DNA of 64,000 nucleotides from Phymorhynchus buccinoides. Its lineage: Eukaryota; Mollusca; Gastropoda; Neogastropoda; Raphitomidae. The translations under genes and the position numbers were made by a program. Below, in pieces: positions 40,301 to 53,477 of this stretch; position 1 is the first letter of the stretch, and every line of letters begins with the position of its first letter. Location: positions 10,148,622-10,212,621 of the forward strand of contig CM065699.1 in NCBI GenBank assembly GCA_017654935.2, given 5' to 3'. The notes under the pieces are model-generated. The model was not told the DNA's origin, ran no database searches, and saw only the letters and a list, made by a program, of their open reading frames with translations.

Positions 40301-43300
40301 GATTCACACACTGACTGCATTAAAGTCTTGCATTAAAAATGTATGCATCTCGATTCACACACTGACTGCATTAAAACATGCATCCTGATTCGCACACTGA
40401 CTGCATTAAAACATGCATCTCGATTCACACACTGACTGCATTAAAACATGCATCTCGATTCACACACTGACTGCATTAAAACATGCATCCTGATTCGCAC
40501 ATTGACTGCATTAAAACATGCATGCTGATTCGCACATTGACTGCATTAAAACATGCATGCTGATTCACACATCGACTGCATTAAAACATGCATCCTGATT
40601 CGCACACTGACTGCATTAAAACATGCATCCTGATTCGCACATTGACTGCATTAAAACATGCATCTCGATTCACACACTGACTGCATTAAAACATGCATCC
40701 CGATTCGCACACTGACTGCATTAAAACATGCATCTCGATTCACACACTGACTGCATTAAAACATGCATGCTGATTCTCACACTGACTGCATTAAAACATG
40801 CATCCCGATTCGCACATTGACTGCATTAAAACATGCATCCTGATTCGCACACTGACTGCATTAAAACATGCATGCTGATTCGCACACTGACTGCATTAAA
40901 ACATGCATCCCGATTCGCACATTGACTGCATTAAAACATGCATCCTGATTCGCACATTGACTGCATTAAAACATGCATCCTGATTCGCACACTGACTGCA
41001 TTAAAACATGCATCCTGATTCGCACACTGACTGCATTAAAACATGCATCCTGATTCGCACATTGACTGCATTAAAACATGCATCTCGATTCACACACTGA
41101 CTGCATTAAAACATGCATGCTGATTCGCACATTGACTGCATTAAAACATGCATCTCGATTCACACACTGACTGCATTAAAACATGCATGCTGATTCGCAC
41201 ATTGACTGCATTAAAACATGCATGCTGATTCGCACACTGACTGCATTAAAACATGCATGCTGATTCGCACATTGACTGCATTAAAACATGCATGCTGATT
41301 CGCACATTGACTGCATTAAAACATGCATCCTGATTCGCACACTGACTGCATTAAAACATGCATCCCGATTCGCACATTGACTGCATTAAAACATGCATCC
41401 TGATTCGCACACTGACTGCATTAAAACATGCATGCTGATTCGCACACTGACTGCATTAAAACATGCATGCTGATTCGCACATTGACTGCATTAAAACATG
41501 CATGCTGATTCGCACATTGACTGCATTAAAACATGCATGCTGATTCGCACATTGACTGCATTAAAACATGCATCCTGATTCGCACACTGACTGCATTAAA
41601 ACATGCATCCTGATTCGCACACTGACTGCATTAAAACATGCATGCTGATTCGCACACTGACTGCATTAAAACATGCATCCTGATTCGCACACCGACTGCA
41701 TTAAAACATGCATGCTGATTCGCACATTGACTGCATTAAAACATGCATGCTGATTCTCACACTGACTGCATTAAAACATGCATCCTGATTCTCACACTGA
41801 CTGCATTAAAACATGCATCCTGATTCGCACGCTGACTGAAGCATTGCATTAACCCTTTCACCGCCAAAGTCGCATTTTAGCACCACAGTGATTTAACACC
41901 TAGGTCACCAAAAGGCATCAAATTGGTTGACAGCTAAAGACAATAACAGACATACACTACTGGAGCCGGAAACTCATTGTAGAAATCTACTCCATGGTTT
42001 TTAATTCCGACTTTTCTGGGCTCTCTGACACAGATGACGCATAAACGTGCTTCTTCTATGGATAACCGGATAGCGACATGAGTTTAATTTCTGTAGTTCT
42101 GAAGATTGTTTTGATAGAACTAGGCAAACTACCGACTTCCTTCGAGTCGACCTCGAGTTATCGATCTAATTTTTGCTTATGTTCGATCATTTTGCACGCG
42201 CCTTAAAATATGTTGCGCCTAGTGCATGTTTAACTTCAGATTTTGGGGTTAAATTCAGGGGGTGCGCCTTATAATGAGAAGCGCATTGTCGTCCGTAAAA
42301 TACGGTAATATAAAAGTCACACACAGATGCATACACATTTCATTGCACATGTACATAAAAGTCAGACCTGTTTACCCCTCTTTTGCAAAGTTGTAATTTC
42401 TGAAACAAAAAAACTTAATTTTGAGGAAAAAACCTAATCCAACGCGCGACCAATGAACGTCGATATTGTACTGACCTGAGTGTGCAATACAGTGAATACT
42501 AAATGTCCGTCAAGCAGTAGACACAGAACACATGCTCGTCACCTAGTGCTGAATGACGTATTCCTGGAAAGTTTAGGTCATTTTCCCAGAATTTCTGTGC
42601 CATTTAAGTGACTTTTGATGTCTTTTCTTTTGATATTTTCGACCAGAAGATACAGAAGCTTCGGAATGCACTCGCTTGGACGCCATTTTGGAACAGAAAC
42701 AGAAATGGCGCGAAATGACTTTTCACCGCATCGTTTCAAAAGCTTCGCTTACCGACGCAACTGTAGTGGGTTTTTTCTCTTAATATTTAGGATTTTGTTT
42801 TCCCGTATTTGTTTTCGTAGCCGTATTTACCGTAATTTTACTTTTTTCCCCGTAAAAATTACGGCAAAATCGTAAAGGTAAACAGGTCTGTAAAAGTGTA
42901 TATACAGCACCCGCACACACATGTGCAACACACTTTGTGTCACTCCTACCTGTGGAAAATCCCATCCTTGTCTTTCACTGCAGCCAGGAACCTGTTATCT
43001 AGAATAAAGGGAAAAGAATGAGAATGGTTGGTTTATCCAACAACAAAACAAAAGGAAACAAAAAAAATGAATCAGTGATTCAATCTTATTCGCTTGGCAG
43101 GCGAACGCTTTGGTGTGTTTGTGTTGTGCATGTGATGCGTTTATGTAGGCCCCTATATGAGTGTATGCATGGTGTGTGTGTGTGTATGTATGTGTGCTTT
43201 TTGTGTGTGTGTGTATGTGTGTGCTGTTTGTGTGTGTGTGTGTGTGTGATGCATTTTTGTAGGCCCCCTCATTATCATCTTTAAACATTGAATTGATTGA

Positions 43301-44046
43301 TTGACACCGTCTTTTGTGAAAATCCAATGCTCAAATCATAAAACTGAAAGCATATTCAAAATTAACCCCTACTTTCTAGCAACATAAGTTTGAAAGAATT
43401 TGCCCATGTTTTTTTCTGAATAAGGAGCTGTAAGAAAAACTAGATATATTAAAAAGTCAGAGGAAAGTGTGCAAGGAGACTGATTCATTTTGATTGACGT
43501 ACCCTGGCTAAAAGACTCCAGGGATCATCCCAACAGCCGAAGCACTTGAACACTATGGTACAAATGCATCAGCTAGGTATGAGAACATTTCGTGTGTGGC
43601 TGTTTTTGATTATATCGTCATGTGGGCAGCCACACTCAATCTTCGGGGGAGCACAGAGATTTACATTATCATTTCTGGGTTATAGTCATTCTACATTCTG
43701 GAGATAATCGACCGGTTTTTTAAGGAAACAAACATGGTACGGTCTACACTGTTTTCTGGCCACATTAGTAAGACTCGTCTCTGAGAAATGTGGGCTGCTT
43801 CCATATGGAGAGCGTGTTCCTGCTAGTGCAGTGCTAGCCATTTTTCACAACCATGGGCGTTTTTCGTTTGAAAAGCACACAGGCATGACTTGCTGTTAAG
43901 TCCTTATCCGAAGGACTCAGCGTTCAGCTTGATTTTTCTGTCAAACTCGAAAGAAATGGCGAGGCTGGGATTCGAACTCCAGTCAGTCATACACTGAATT
44001 GGCAGGCGAACGCTTTGGCGCATTTGTGTTGTGTGCGTGTGTGAGT

Positions 44047-44090
<44 letters not shown>

Positions 44091-44272
44091 TGCGTTTATG
44101 TAGGCCCCTATTATGAGTGCATGTATGCATGGGGGGTGGGGGGGGGTGTGCGTGTGCGTGCTGTTTGTGTGTGTGTGTGTGATATTTGTGTGTGTATGTT
44201 GTCGTGAATATATACTTTTATTTCATGCTTGCGAATTGTGTGACAATGGATACTTGTATTAGGCCTATTATC

Positions 44273-44343
<71 letters not shown>

Positions 44344-44823
44344 CAGTAGTAGTAGTAGTAGTCACAGCAGTTGTTGCTGATAGTTATGTGCAATAGTGCA
44401 TTATGTGCATACACCGGTATTATTTTGTCTGCTCATGGACTTTTGTTTCATGTTTTTATTCCATTTCGATTCTGTGTAAAGCGCCCTGTAGCCTACATAT
44501 GTAAGTAGGATGGGCGCTATATAAAGTTTCCTCATTATTATTATTATTAACAATCCTGCTAAACACACACATAAACATGACTAAGATTTAGCTTCCAAAA
44601 CTAAAACTTATGGTGAAAGGTCCTTTTAATTCGAGGCTCCATCTGTGTGAACAACTTACCCCCCTCTCTCAGACACTCCGACTCTTAGGAAGCATTAAAA
44701 ACTCATTTGAAAACACAACTGTTCTCAAAGCTGTAGTTGTCACACACTGGTTGATTGTGCCGCATGGATAATTGAGTGGTGTATGATTGTGTGTGCATGT
44801 GTAAGTGTTTAGGTGTGTGTGTG

Positions 44824-44862
<39 letters not shown>

Positions 44863-47800
44863 GTGTGTGTGTGTTGGTGTGAAGTGGTGTAGTGTAGTGT
44901 AGTGTAGTGTATAGTGTAGTGTAGTGTAGTGTAGTGTAGTGTAATGTAGTGTAGTGTAGTGTAGTGTAGTGTAGTGTGCGTGTGTGCGTGTGTGTGTGTG
45001 GTGTTTATAGAAATGTTTGTAATTTTTATTCTTGGTAAAGCGCCATGAATAGGATTTTCTAGATATGGGCGCTATATAAATTATTATTATTATTATTATT
45101 ATTATTATTTACCTTGGTCTGCACTGTGGGGCAACTGATTGTGAGGGTTGGACATCCACATGCTGAGGTCCATGGTGAGCCCCACGTGTCTGCTCTGCAG
45201 GTCGCGTCTCTCCTGCCCGGGGGCTGCCTGGTGTTCTAACAGCATCACAAAGAAGTGGCTGGTGTCCACCACCTTCAGCACACGCAGCTGTCACCACACA
45301 CAAAGCAGATGGCATCAGATCAAACTGTTAGTGCAGCCACACTTCTCTTGGTCCTGGCTTAATATGGCTGCCTGGTGTCCACCACCTTCAGCCAGACCTG
45401 TTTACCCCAAATCTTCACTGTCAGTAATCCCAAGCTCTGAAAACAGCATCTGTCCGTACTCTTGCTGTCCGAGAAATCTTTTCACCAGAATTTTTCGCTG
45501 CCGTCAAACCGTTTGCGGGGGGGGGGGGGGGGGGGGGGGGGAGTACACACTTGCTGCAAATTCCCATCCAAACCCAATTTCGAGACAACTGCCGAAATTT
45601 TGCACTTCACACCTAGAAAAATGTCGGCATGGAGAAATAAACCAGAAGTATTCATTCAAGGGACATCACTCGAAGTGATACCTTTGATAGCAGACGACAG
45701 AGTAGCGAGTACGGCTCAAACGCCATGCCTTCTTTTGATTTCTTCTTCTTTTGTTTTCGCACTCGTTCAGCGGAAATGCAGATTATTTTTTTTGCTGATC
45801 GTAATAGCGTATCGGAGGTCTCAAAACATAATAATTACAGACAAATCCGTAGGGAAAACAGGTCTGTTCAGCACATGCAGCTGTCACCACACATAAAGCA
45901 GTTGGCATTAGCAGACCTGCCTACTTGGAAATTTTTCCAATCAGTAGCCCAGCCATCAATTTTCAGTAGCATGGCAAATTTGTCAGTAGCATCCACAAAT
46001 GACAGCCGAAACGTACTGCTTATGTTTCGCCGATTGAACATGTCCACGGCAATCGTCTCTACCGCCATGATTCACAGAGAAGTCCACATGGCAGAGGTTG
46101 CAGTGAGCATGGTTCGCACCGAGTCGACTTCTGACAATGCAAGGCCACTCCTCCGTGTAAGCTATTTTGAAAATTTGTGCGGCAGGCCGATGTTTTTTCT
46201 TAGAACAAGATGGTGCGCCAGATGATTTTCGTTTTCTGGTTTGGGTTCGTTTTTCTTCGTTTCAAACATCTCCCGAATCGCTACTGCTGCTGGAGTCCGC
46301 CATTTTTTCAGAGAAAGTAATAAGAACGCATGCACAGTCACTTTGATAAAAACGGAAGTGACTAGGTTATCGCGCGTCTGCTCTTGGAAACAGACAAAAC
46401 CGGGAACGACACAGGCAAAAATAAAATGCGTCAGCAATTTTTTTGTTCCCGTAACAACGTTGAGGTTGCCGTAGCTGCGTAGCAAAGCTTTATTTTTCGT
46501 AGCTGCTACAGCCAAATCATAGCAGTAGGCAGGTCTGCATTAGATCAAACTGTTATTGCAGTTGGTCTTGGCTCATGGCTGCCTGGTGTTCTCACAACCT
46601 GATGAAGCAATGGCTGGCATCACCATAACCCACGGTATTGCTTGGACTATAAGGCGATGAGACCCCTGTGCCTTATAATATGACTAATAGTACATGGGTG
46701 CAACTACACAAAATGAAAAAAACCTGAAAGGCCGGGGTCCAGGGGCAATGTCCATGCAGCTGAAGCAAAAAAATGATTTATGAAGGTATTTTAGTTTGCT
46801 TTTTCCACAATTTATACAAATGTGATGCAGCACAGGAAAACCAGGCTAATGTCGTAAATGATCACTTTTGACTTATTCATATTTTCAGAAAGGCCAGAGA
46901 CAACAGATTAACAGGCAAAAAACAGAATTCATCTATCTCTAATAGTTTATTTTGAACAATTTTTCAATCAATCAAATCTCTCTCTTTCTCTCTTTCTTTC
47001 TCTCTCTCTTTCTCTCTCTTGTGGCTGGCCGACTTTAGCTGGGTATTCGCGTACTGCATCACAAATGCTTATTTTAAAATGTTCATCAATACAACCCTTC
47101 AATCCTCACCCTACCCCAACCCCTCCTTTGTTCAGTTTTGTTGTGACTTTTTTCCCCTCAAAGAAATCAGCAAATCAGTGCAGAGTGGCACAGTGGTAAC
47201 GCGTTCGCTTCGTGTCAAGTAAACCCGAGTTCGAACCTGGGTACAGGGGATTTTTCCTCTCACTTTGCATTAGGCCTTACGGTCTGAATGTGGAATCTTT
47301 CGAATGAGACGATAAACCGAGGTTCTGTGTGCCCATGCACTTAGCACACATTAAACCCAGTGGCAACTAAAAAGTTGTCATTTGGTCAAAATTTACCCCC
47401 CCCCCCCCCCCCCTTTTCCTTACTCATCAATCACACAAAAAATTGCATGCAAAAAAAAAAAAAAAAAAAAAAAATAAAAAGGGTGGCGCGCATCTGGCTG
47501 CACCGCACTCTCCAGGAGGGAGCAACCCGATTTTCACAGAGATGCGTCTGTGACTATAAAGTACCTAATACCTAAAATTACAATAAAGTAGGAAATCACA
47601 GCTGCACCTTTTCTGGTTAGCTTAACAAACGAGGCAGGCATCCAATGCAACAACCAATCCCAACTGGGCAGAATGAAATTGGCCTCACCTTGACGGTTCC
47701 CGAGGCAGGAATCCATGCCTCAGTGCTGCCCTCTTTGACGACGTCGCAGGGCCTCACCAGGTGGCGGTGCTCACATTTCACCTCGTTGCGGCAAGACCCA

Positions 47801-50800
47801 AACTGCTTCAGCTGCGGGCACAGGGCGCGCCTCTCCTCGCGGTTCCTCTCCTGTGTCAAACACCCATCGAATGAACAGACGTTTCCTCCGAAGTCGAAGC
47901 GCGGCTGCCCATGTGGCGGGGGAAATCAAAAACGGTCACGCACGTAATGTTCTCATCCCTAGCTGGTGCATTTGTGCCGTAGTGTTCAAGTGCTTCGGCT
48001 GTTGGGATGATCCCTGGAGGGTTTTTTAGCCAGGGTATGACAACAACTACTTGGCAGAGAAGGTTAGAAAGAACAGAAAATACTTGGTGCTAGAAGAGCT
48101 AACTCTCCTGGGCTTAAGGCTGTGTCAGACCAGTTAACATAGGCTAGAACACCAAGGCTACAGAGAAGACAAAGAAAAACATACCTGGCACATTCCTTCC
48201 AGCACACTAATCATCTGGTTGGGAAAAACTGCTCCGCTGTATATCAGAAAGCTGTACAAACTAGAAGAAGAAGAAGACGACAGCGAAGAGGTCGAAAATG
48301 AAATGACCTCTTGCATTCCTTCCAGCACGATAGGTGCGAAGCTGTTCACCAGAAACCTGCGAAGACTAGAAGAAGAAGAAAAAAAAAGAAGACGACGACA
48401 GCGAAGAGGTCGAAAATGAAATGACCTCTCGCATTCCTTCCAGCACGATATCTGGTGAGCAAAGTGGCTCACCAGAAAGCTGTACAGACTTTCAATGAAG
48501 AAGAAGAAGAAAAAGAAGAAGAAAAAGAAGATGACAAATAGGAAGAAAACAAAGTTACCTGTCGCAATCCTTCCAGCACACTGATCACCTGGGAATAGGT
48601 GCGAAGCTGTTCACCAGAAAGCTGTGAAGACTAGAAGAAGAAGAAGAAGAAAAAGAAGAAGTAGAAGAAGAAGGAAAAAAAAGAAGAAGAAGAAGAAAAA
48701 GAAGACAACAAATAGGAAGAAAACAAAGTTACCTGTCGCAATCCTTCCAGCACACTGATCACCTGGGAATAGGTGCGAGGCTGTTCACCAGAAAGCTGTG
48801 AAGACTAGAAGAAGAAGAAGAAGAAAAAGAAGAAGTAGAAGAAGAAAAAGTAAATAAGAAGAAAAAGATGACGGCGACAACAAACAGGAAGAAAACAAAG
48901 TTACCTGTCGCAATCCTTCCAGCACACTGATCATCTGGATGGAAACAGGTGTGAAGCTGTTCACCAGAAAGTTGTGAAGACTAGAAGAAGAAGAAGAAGA
49001 AGAAGAAGAAGAAGAGCAGCAGACACAAACCTACCTGTCGCATTGCTTCCAGACCGTTGATCATATGCGGGGGAATGGTGGCTCCGCTGTTCACCAGAAA
49101 GGTGAGGAGGCTGTGCATGAAGCTGTGCAGACTCTCAATCCTCTGCATGTTCTGCAGCATGACGTTGGTCACCAGGAGATGGGACAGCCCCCGCTTGCTC
49201 TGCAAGGTAGTTATCATCATCATCATCATCATCATCATCACCACCATCGTCATCATCATCCTCATCGTCGTCATTATCATCATCATTGTCATCATCATCG
49301 TCATCATCATCATCATCATGACACAGCATTTCCCTTTGCTTGCTGTCATCTACTATCTTTCCGGTCCATTCACCTGCCTTTTCAAAGCAACACTTCGAAA
49401 AAGATTTCCTCCAGCCGAAGTTGGACATGCTGGGCCTAATTATTTCTTATTTAGGCACATAACGGCAGCATGACACATCTGCACTCATAATTGAAAGGAA
49501 ACTGAGCGATCAAAGAAGAACAAGCACATAACTTCCAGAAGGCGGGGGAACTATCAGTAATGTTTGTCGTTCAAGTTTTCTCAAACAGACGCATTGCGTC
49601 CATTCGGTCATTCCACTCAACCAGCTCATGCAACCGCCTTGTTACAGCTCTTATCACATCTCGCCTTGGTTTCTGTAACTCTGTTCTCTTCGGTCTTCCA
49701 AAGGAAGAAATTGGTAGAATTTGAACTGGAGTAAGGTTTTAACATCAACAGCCTTGAAGCATGGTAAATAGAGAATGAGTTGGGGACGGAAGTGGATATA
49801 CGTGACCGGAAGTGGGAAAGGGGGGATAACCCCACGGTCACTAGAGTGACTAAGCGTTTACGCTTTAGGTTTTTCCAGTCAATAAGTATGTTATGCTATT
49901 GTTTTGAGTGTTGGTACAGTATGATTATATTAGATTACTCGCTTACAACAAATCCAAAACTGTGCGGCTCGGATCACACTCTGAAAGCGAAGGCGTGACC
50001 ATGTCACACCACTCCTCAGGAAGCTGCACTGGCTGCCAGTGCAGTTTGAAAGTTTCGCTTAGAGTACAAGCTGGCAGTCCTTGCATTCCGCCACTTTGAA
50101 CAGACCCTACCATCCTACCTCTCGGTTGCTCTCCACACTTTCACTCCTTCTCGCTCACTCCGATCTTCCCAGGCCAAACTGTTGAAAGTTCCTAAAGTGA
50201 ATCTAAAGTCTTTTGGACAGCACAGTTTTAGTTTTTGTGCCCCCACTGTCTGGAACTCCTTGCCTGTTCACCTCCGCCACCAATCAGCACTTCCCGCTTT
50301 CAAAACCCAACTCAAAACTCATCTGTTTCAAAGAGCTTTCTCTCTATAACTTTCAGGTAAATAAGATGATGGTCGAATGAATGTGTAGAATGATAGTGTA
50401 TGTTAGCCCAATTGCGTGCGAATCAGTGAATGCATGGGTGCAACTACACAAAATGAAAAAAACCTGAAAGGCCGGGGTCCAGGGGTAAAGTCCCCCTGCA
50501 GCTGAAGAAAAAAAACTGATTTATGATGGTATTTTAGTTTGCTTTTTTGCGATTTATACAAATGCTTATTTTAAAGTGTTTGAAAAATACAGTAGACACA
50601 CAAAGATCTTGTTTGACAAATTCAAAAAAAAGGAACTTCCTTTTCTGGTAAAATTCAAAAACAGGAAATCCTTGTATACCAGGAAAAGTTGCACCCCTGT
50701 GAATGTGAGCGCCTTGAGTTTAATTCTAAAGAAAGGTGCTATATAAATGCTATGCATTATTATTATTATTATTAACTACAGTGGAACCTCCCTTATAAGA

Positions 50801-53220
50801 CCTCCCATTAAAGACTCCCTCCCACATAAGACCTACTTCTCTGAGGCATTGCCCTTCTTTGTAAGTAGTAAAATTACCTCTCATATAAGACCCCTCCCTA
50901 ATAAGACCTAATTTTGGATGATTTTGAAGGTCTTATAAGGGAGGTTCCACTGTATTTGTACCAGTTCAGTATCCCCACAAAGAGGGGGGGAGGGGGGGGG
51001 GCATTTTCGCTGACCTTTGAGTGTGGGTCAGTGCAGGGGTCCTGGAAGTGGTCGAGCATGAGCACCAGACGGTTGCCGAACTTGGTCTGGGAGTTGGGGA
51101 TGTCAAAGTGCACCACTGCGTCCGCCTCCGTCACCCGCAGTTCGCTGACGTTGTTGTCCGTCACCACTGGGGAAAGTTTCGTTTAAAATGGAACATGTTC
51201 AGAAACGTGTGCAACACACAGACCTGTTTACCCTTATAATGAACAACCTGGAATTTGCCACAGAAAAACCTGAAATTTGAGAGAAAGAAAAAAATATTTG
51301 TTACACGACTCGCGATAAAACCCTGATTTAAAAGGTATCTTGCGAGCGCACTGTGCGAAATTTTAAAGTCCACGTTGCAGTACTTGCAGTGTGCATGCTC
51401 GTCTCCCAAACGCGAACTTGTTATTCCTGGCACTTTCAAATACTTTTGAGAAAACTTCTGCTTCACTTTTGGCCGTCTCACCCTATCACTCCAAGGTTTC
51501 GGTCAACCCTTGCATCTTTTCATACAAACGGAAACAAATAATAGACGTTTTTTTGAAACCCCGGGATTTTCAGCGTTCACCCAGAATTTATTATTTTACC
51601 CAGAATTTTTGCAAATTCCCGGGATAATTCTGGCAAAACCGGGAGGGTAAACAGGTCTGAACACATAACAACAACATGTATTGAACTCATTCGCATCGCA
51701 ACAATTTTGAATCATTAAAAAAAATCACAAATCGCTCCAGCCATGCACACAAACAAAACAGACATTTAAAACAAAAGGAGAAATGAAAGCGATTACGGGT
51801 TTTTACTTCAGGTTTAGACATAGGGAAGTGGTAGATCAGACTTTACATACAAAAACTCTCTGCACTGATTGGTTGCCTCACAACAAACCGCTACAAAAGC
51901 AAAATTGTGGTCTAAGGGAGCGAAGCGGGTTTAGAAGTGACCAAGGTATGGTGTGCACACAGATTTACTTCCCTTGAAGCAAATGCATCAAATTGACAGT
52001 TATCTATTAATTCCGGACATATATGACTAGAATGAGCTAAGTACACCTGGTTACTCCATTCGAACCATGAGTAGACTGAAAGCAGTACAAACCAGCTAAG
52101 TACACCTGGTTACTCCTTATTCGAACCATGAGTAGACTGAAAGCAGTACAAACCAGCTAAGTACACCTGGTTACTCCTTATTCGAACCACGAGTAGACTG
52201 AAAGCAGTACAAACCAGCTAGCTAAAAAAAAAAAAGCAGGCGCCACACACACAAAAATGGATAATCCCCACACAAAAAAATCCCAATTTAATACTTATTA
52301 TGAAAGACTTTTTTTTAGATCTCAAAATAAAATTTCAGTCCTTTCAATTTTGACTTACCAAATTTCTGTTGTATTTGAATTTAACTGAACAAATATTATA
52401 AGATTATTTGGTCCGAGTATTCTTTAACCCTTTCACTGCCAATGTCGCATTTTAGCACCACAATGGTTTAACACCCATGTCACTAAAAGGCATCAAATCA
52501 GGGCCTGTTATCCAAAGACCCTATTTTCTTAATTTTGGGAGGTAAGGATAGGCCTAATGTTATATATGTCACAGAGGAATTCGCAATATTGCAGATATTT
52601 TATTTTCTCTACCCAGTTAAGTTTAATGGTATTTTTTGGCTGAAAAATGGCTGGCGGCGAAAGGGTTAATTTGCAGAGAGAACAAAACCCTGGGTATCTT
52701 AGATACCATATTTTTTCTTGTCCCATCTTCTGGGCCATTCAGTGGTGTTGCTCCCATGCTGCTTTTTCCACACCCATGCTTAAAACGTTCTATTCTCATC
52801 TCATCACCTGTCAGGTCTCAGCCAAAATGGCAGCACTCCACAAGGAACTATTAACCTTTTCACCACCAGCCATTTTTCAGCCCAAAAATATCATTAAACT
52901 TAACTGGGTAGAGGAAACAAATTATCTGCAATATTGGGATTTTTTCTGTTATATTTATAACATTAGACCTATCCTTACCTCCCAAAATTAAGAAAGAAGG
53001 GTATTCGGATAACAGGCCCTGATTTGACGCCCTATTAGCGACATGGGTGTTAAACCATTGTGGTGCATAAATGCGACATTGGCGGTGAAAGGGTTAAAGT
53101 TGGGTCATCAGAAAAGACCCTGACTGCCGTCAGCTGCCTATACTTTTAGAGGTACATTTTGCGCACTGACTCAGTAATTGATGCCCTGATTTTAAAGACG
53201 ATATTAACACAGACTCTCTT

Positions 53221-53252
<32 letters not shown>

Positions 53253-53445
53253 CCTAAATTCTTATCCTTGTAAAATAAAAAGTCTGAAGTCTGAAGTCTG
53301 AAGTCCCTCTCTTTATCATGTTCACCTAGAACAGCGGATCCCGTCTGGTCTATCCAGTGACCCACACGATCCTCAATGTCCTCCAGGCTGGCACTGAAGT
53401 CGATCATGTGGGCGTGCACACTGACTCATGCTCTCTCTCTCTCTA

Positions 53446-53477
<32 letters not shown>

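Larger units (their letters stand above)
45360..46640 (-). repeat. Upstream partial copies of exon 8 and acceptor, split by hATs
   Basis: GGCTGCCTGGTGTCCACCAC at 45368, TTCAGCACATGCAGCTGTCACC at 45867-45888 (acceptor region) and GGCTGCCTGGTGTTCTCAC at 46580 repeat exon 8 and its upstream intron. Removing the two hAT-like inserts gives two extra tandem copies of a unit of about 135 bp. Confidence 0.85.

Noticed and set aside
47183..47260. True tRNA gene
   Set aside because: The A and B boxes belong to a SINE head, with the body and tail repeated elsewhere; no intact cloverleaf was seen. The same applies to 53983-54060.
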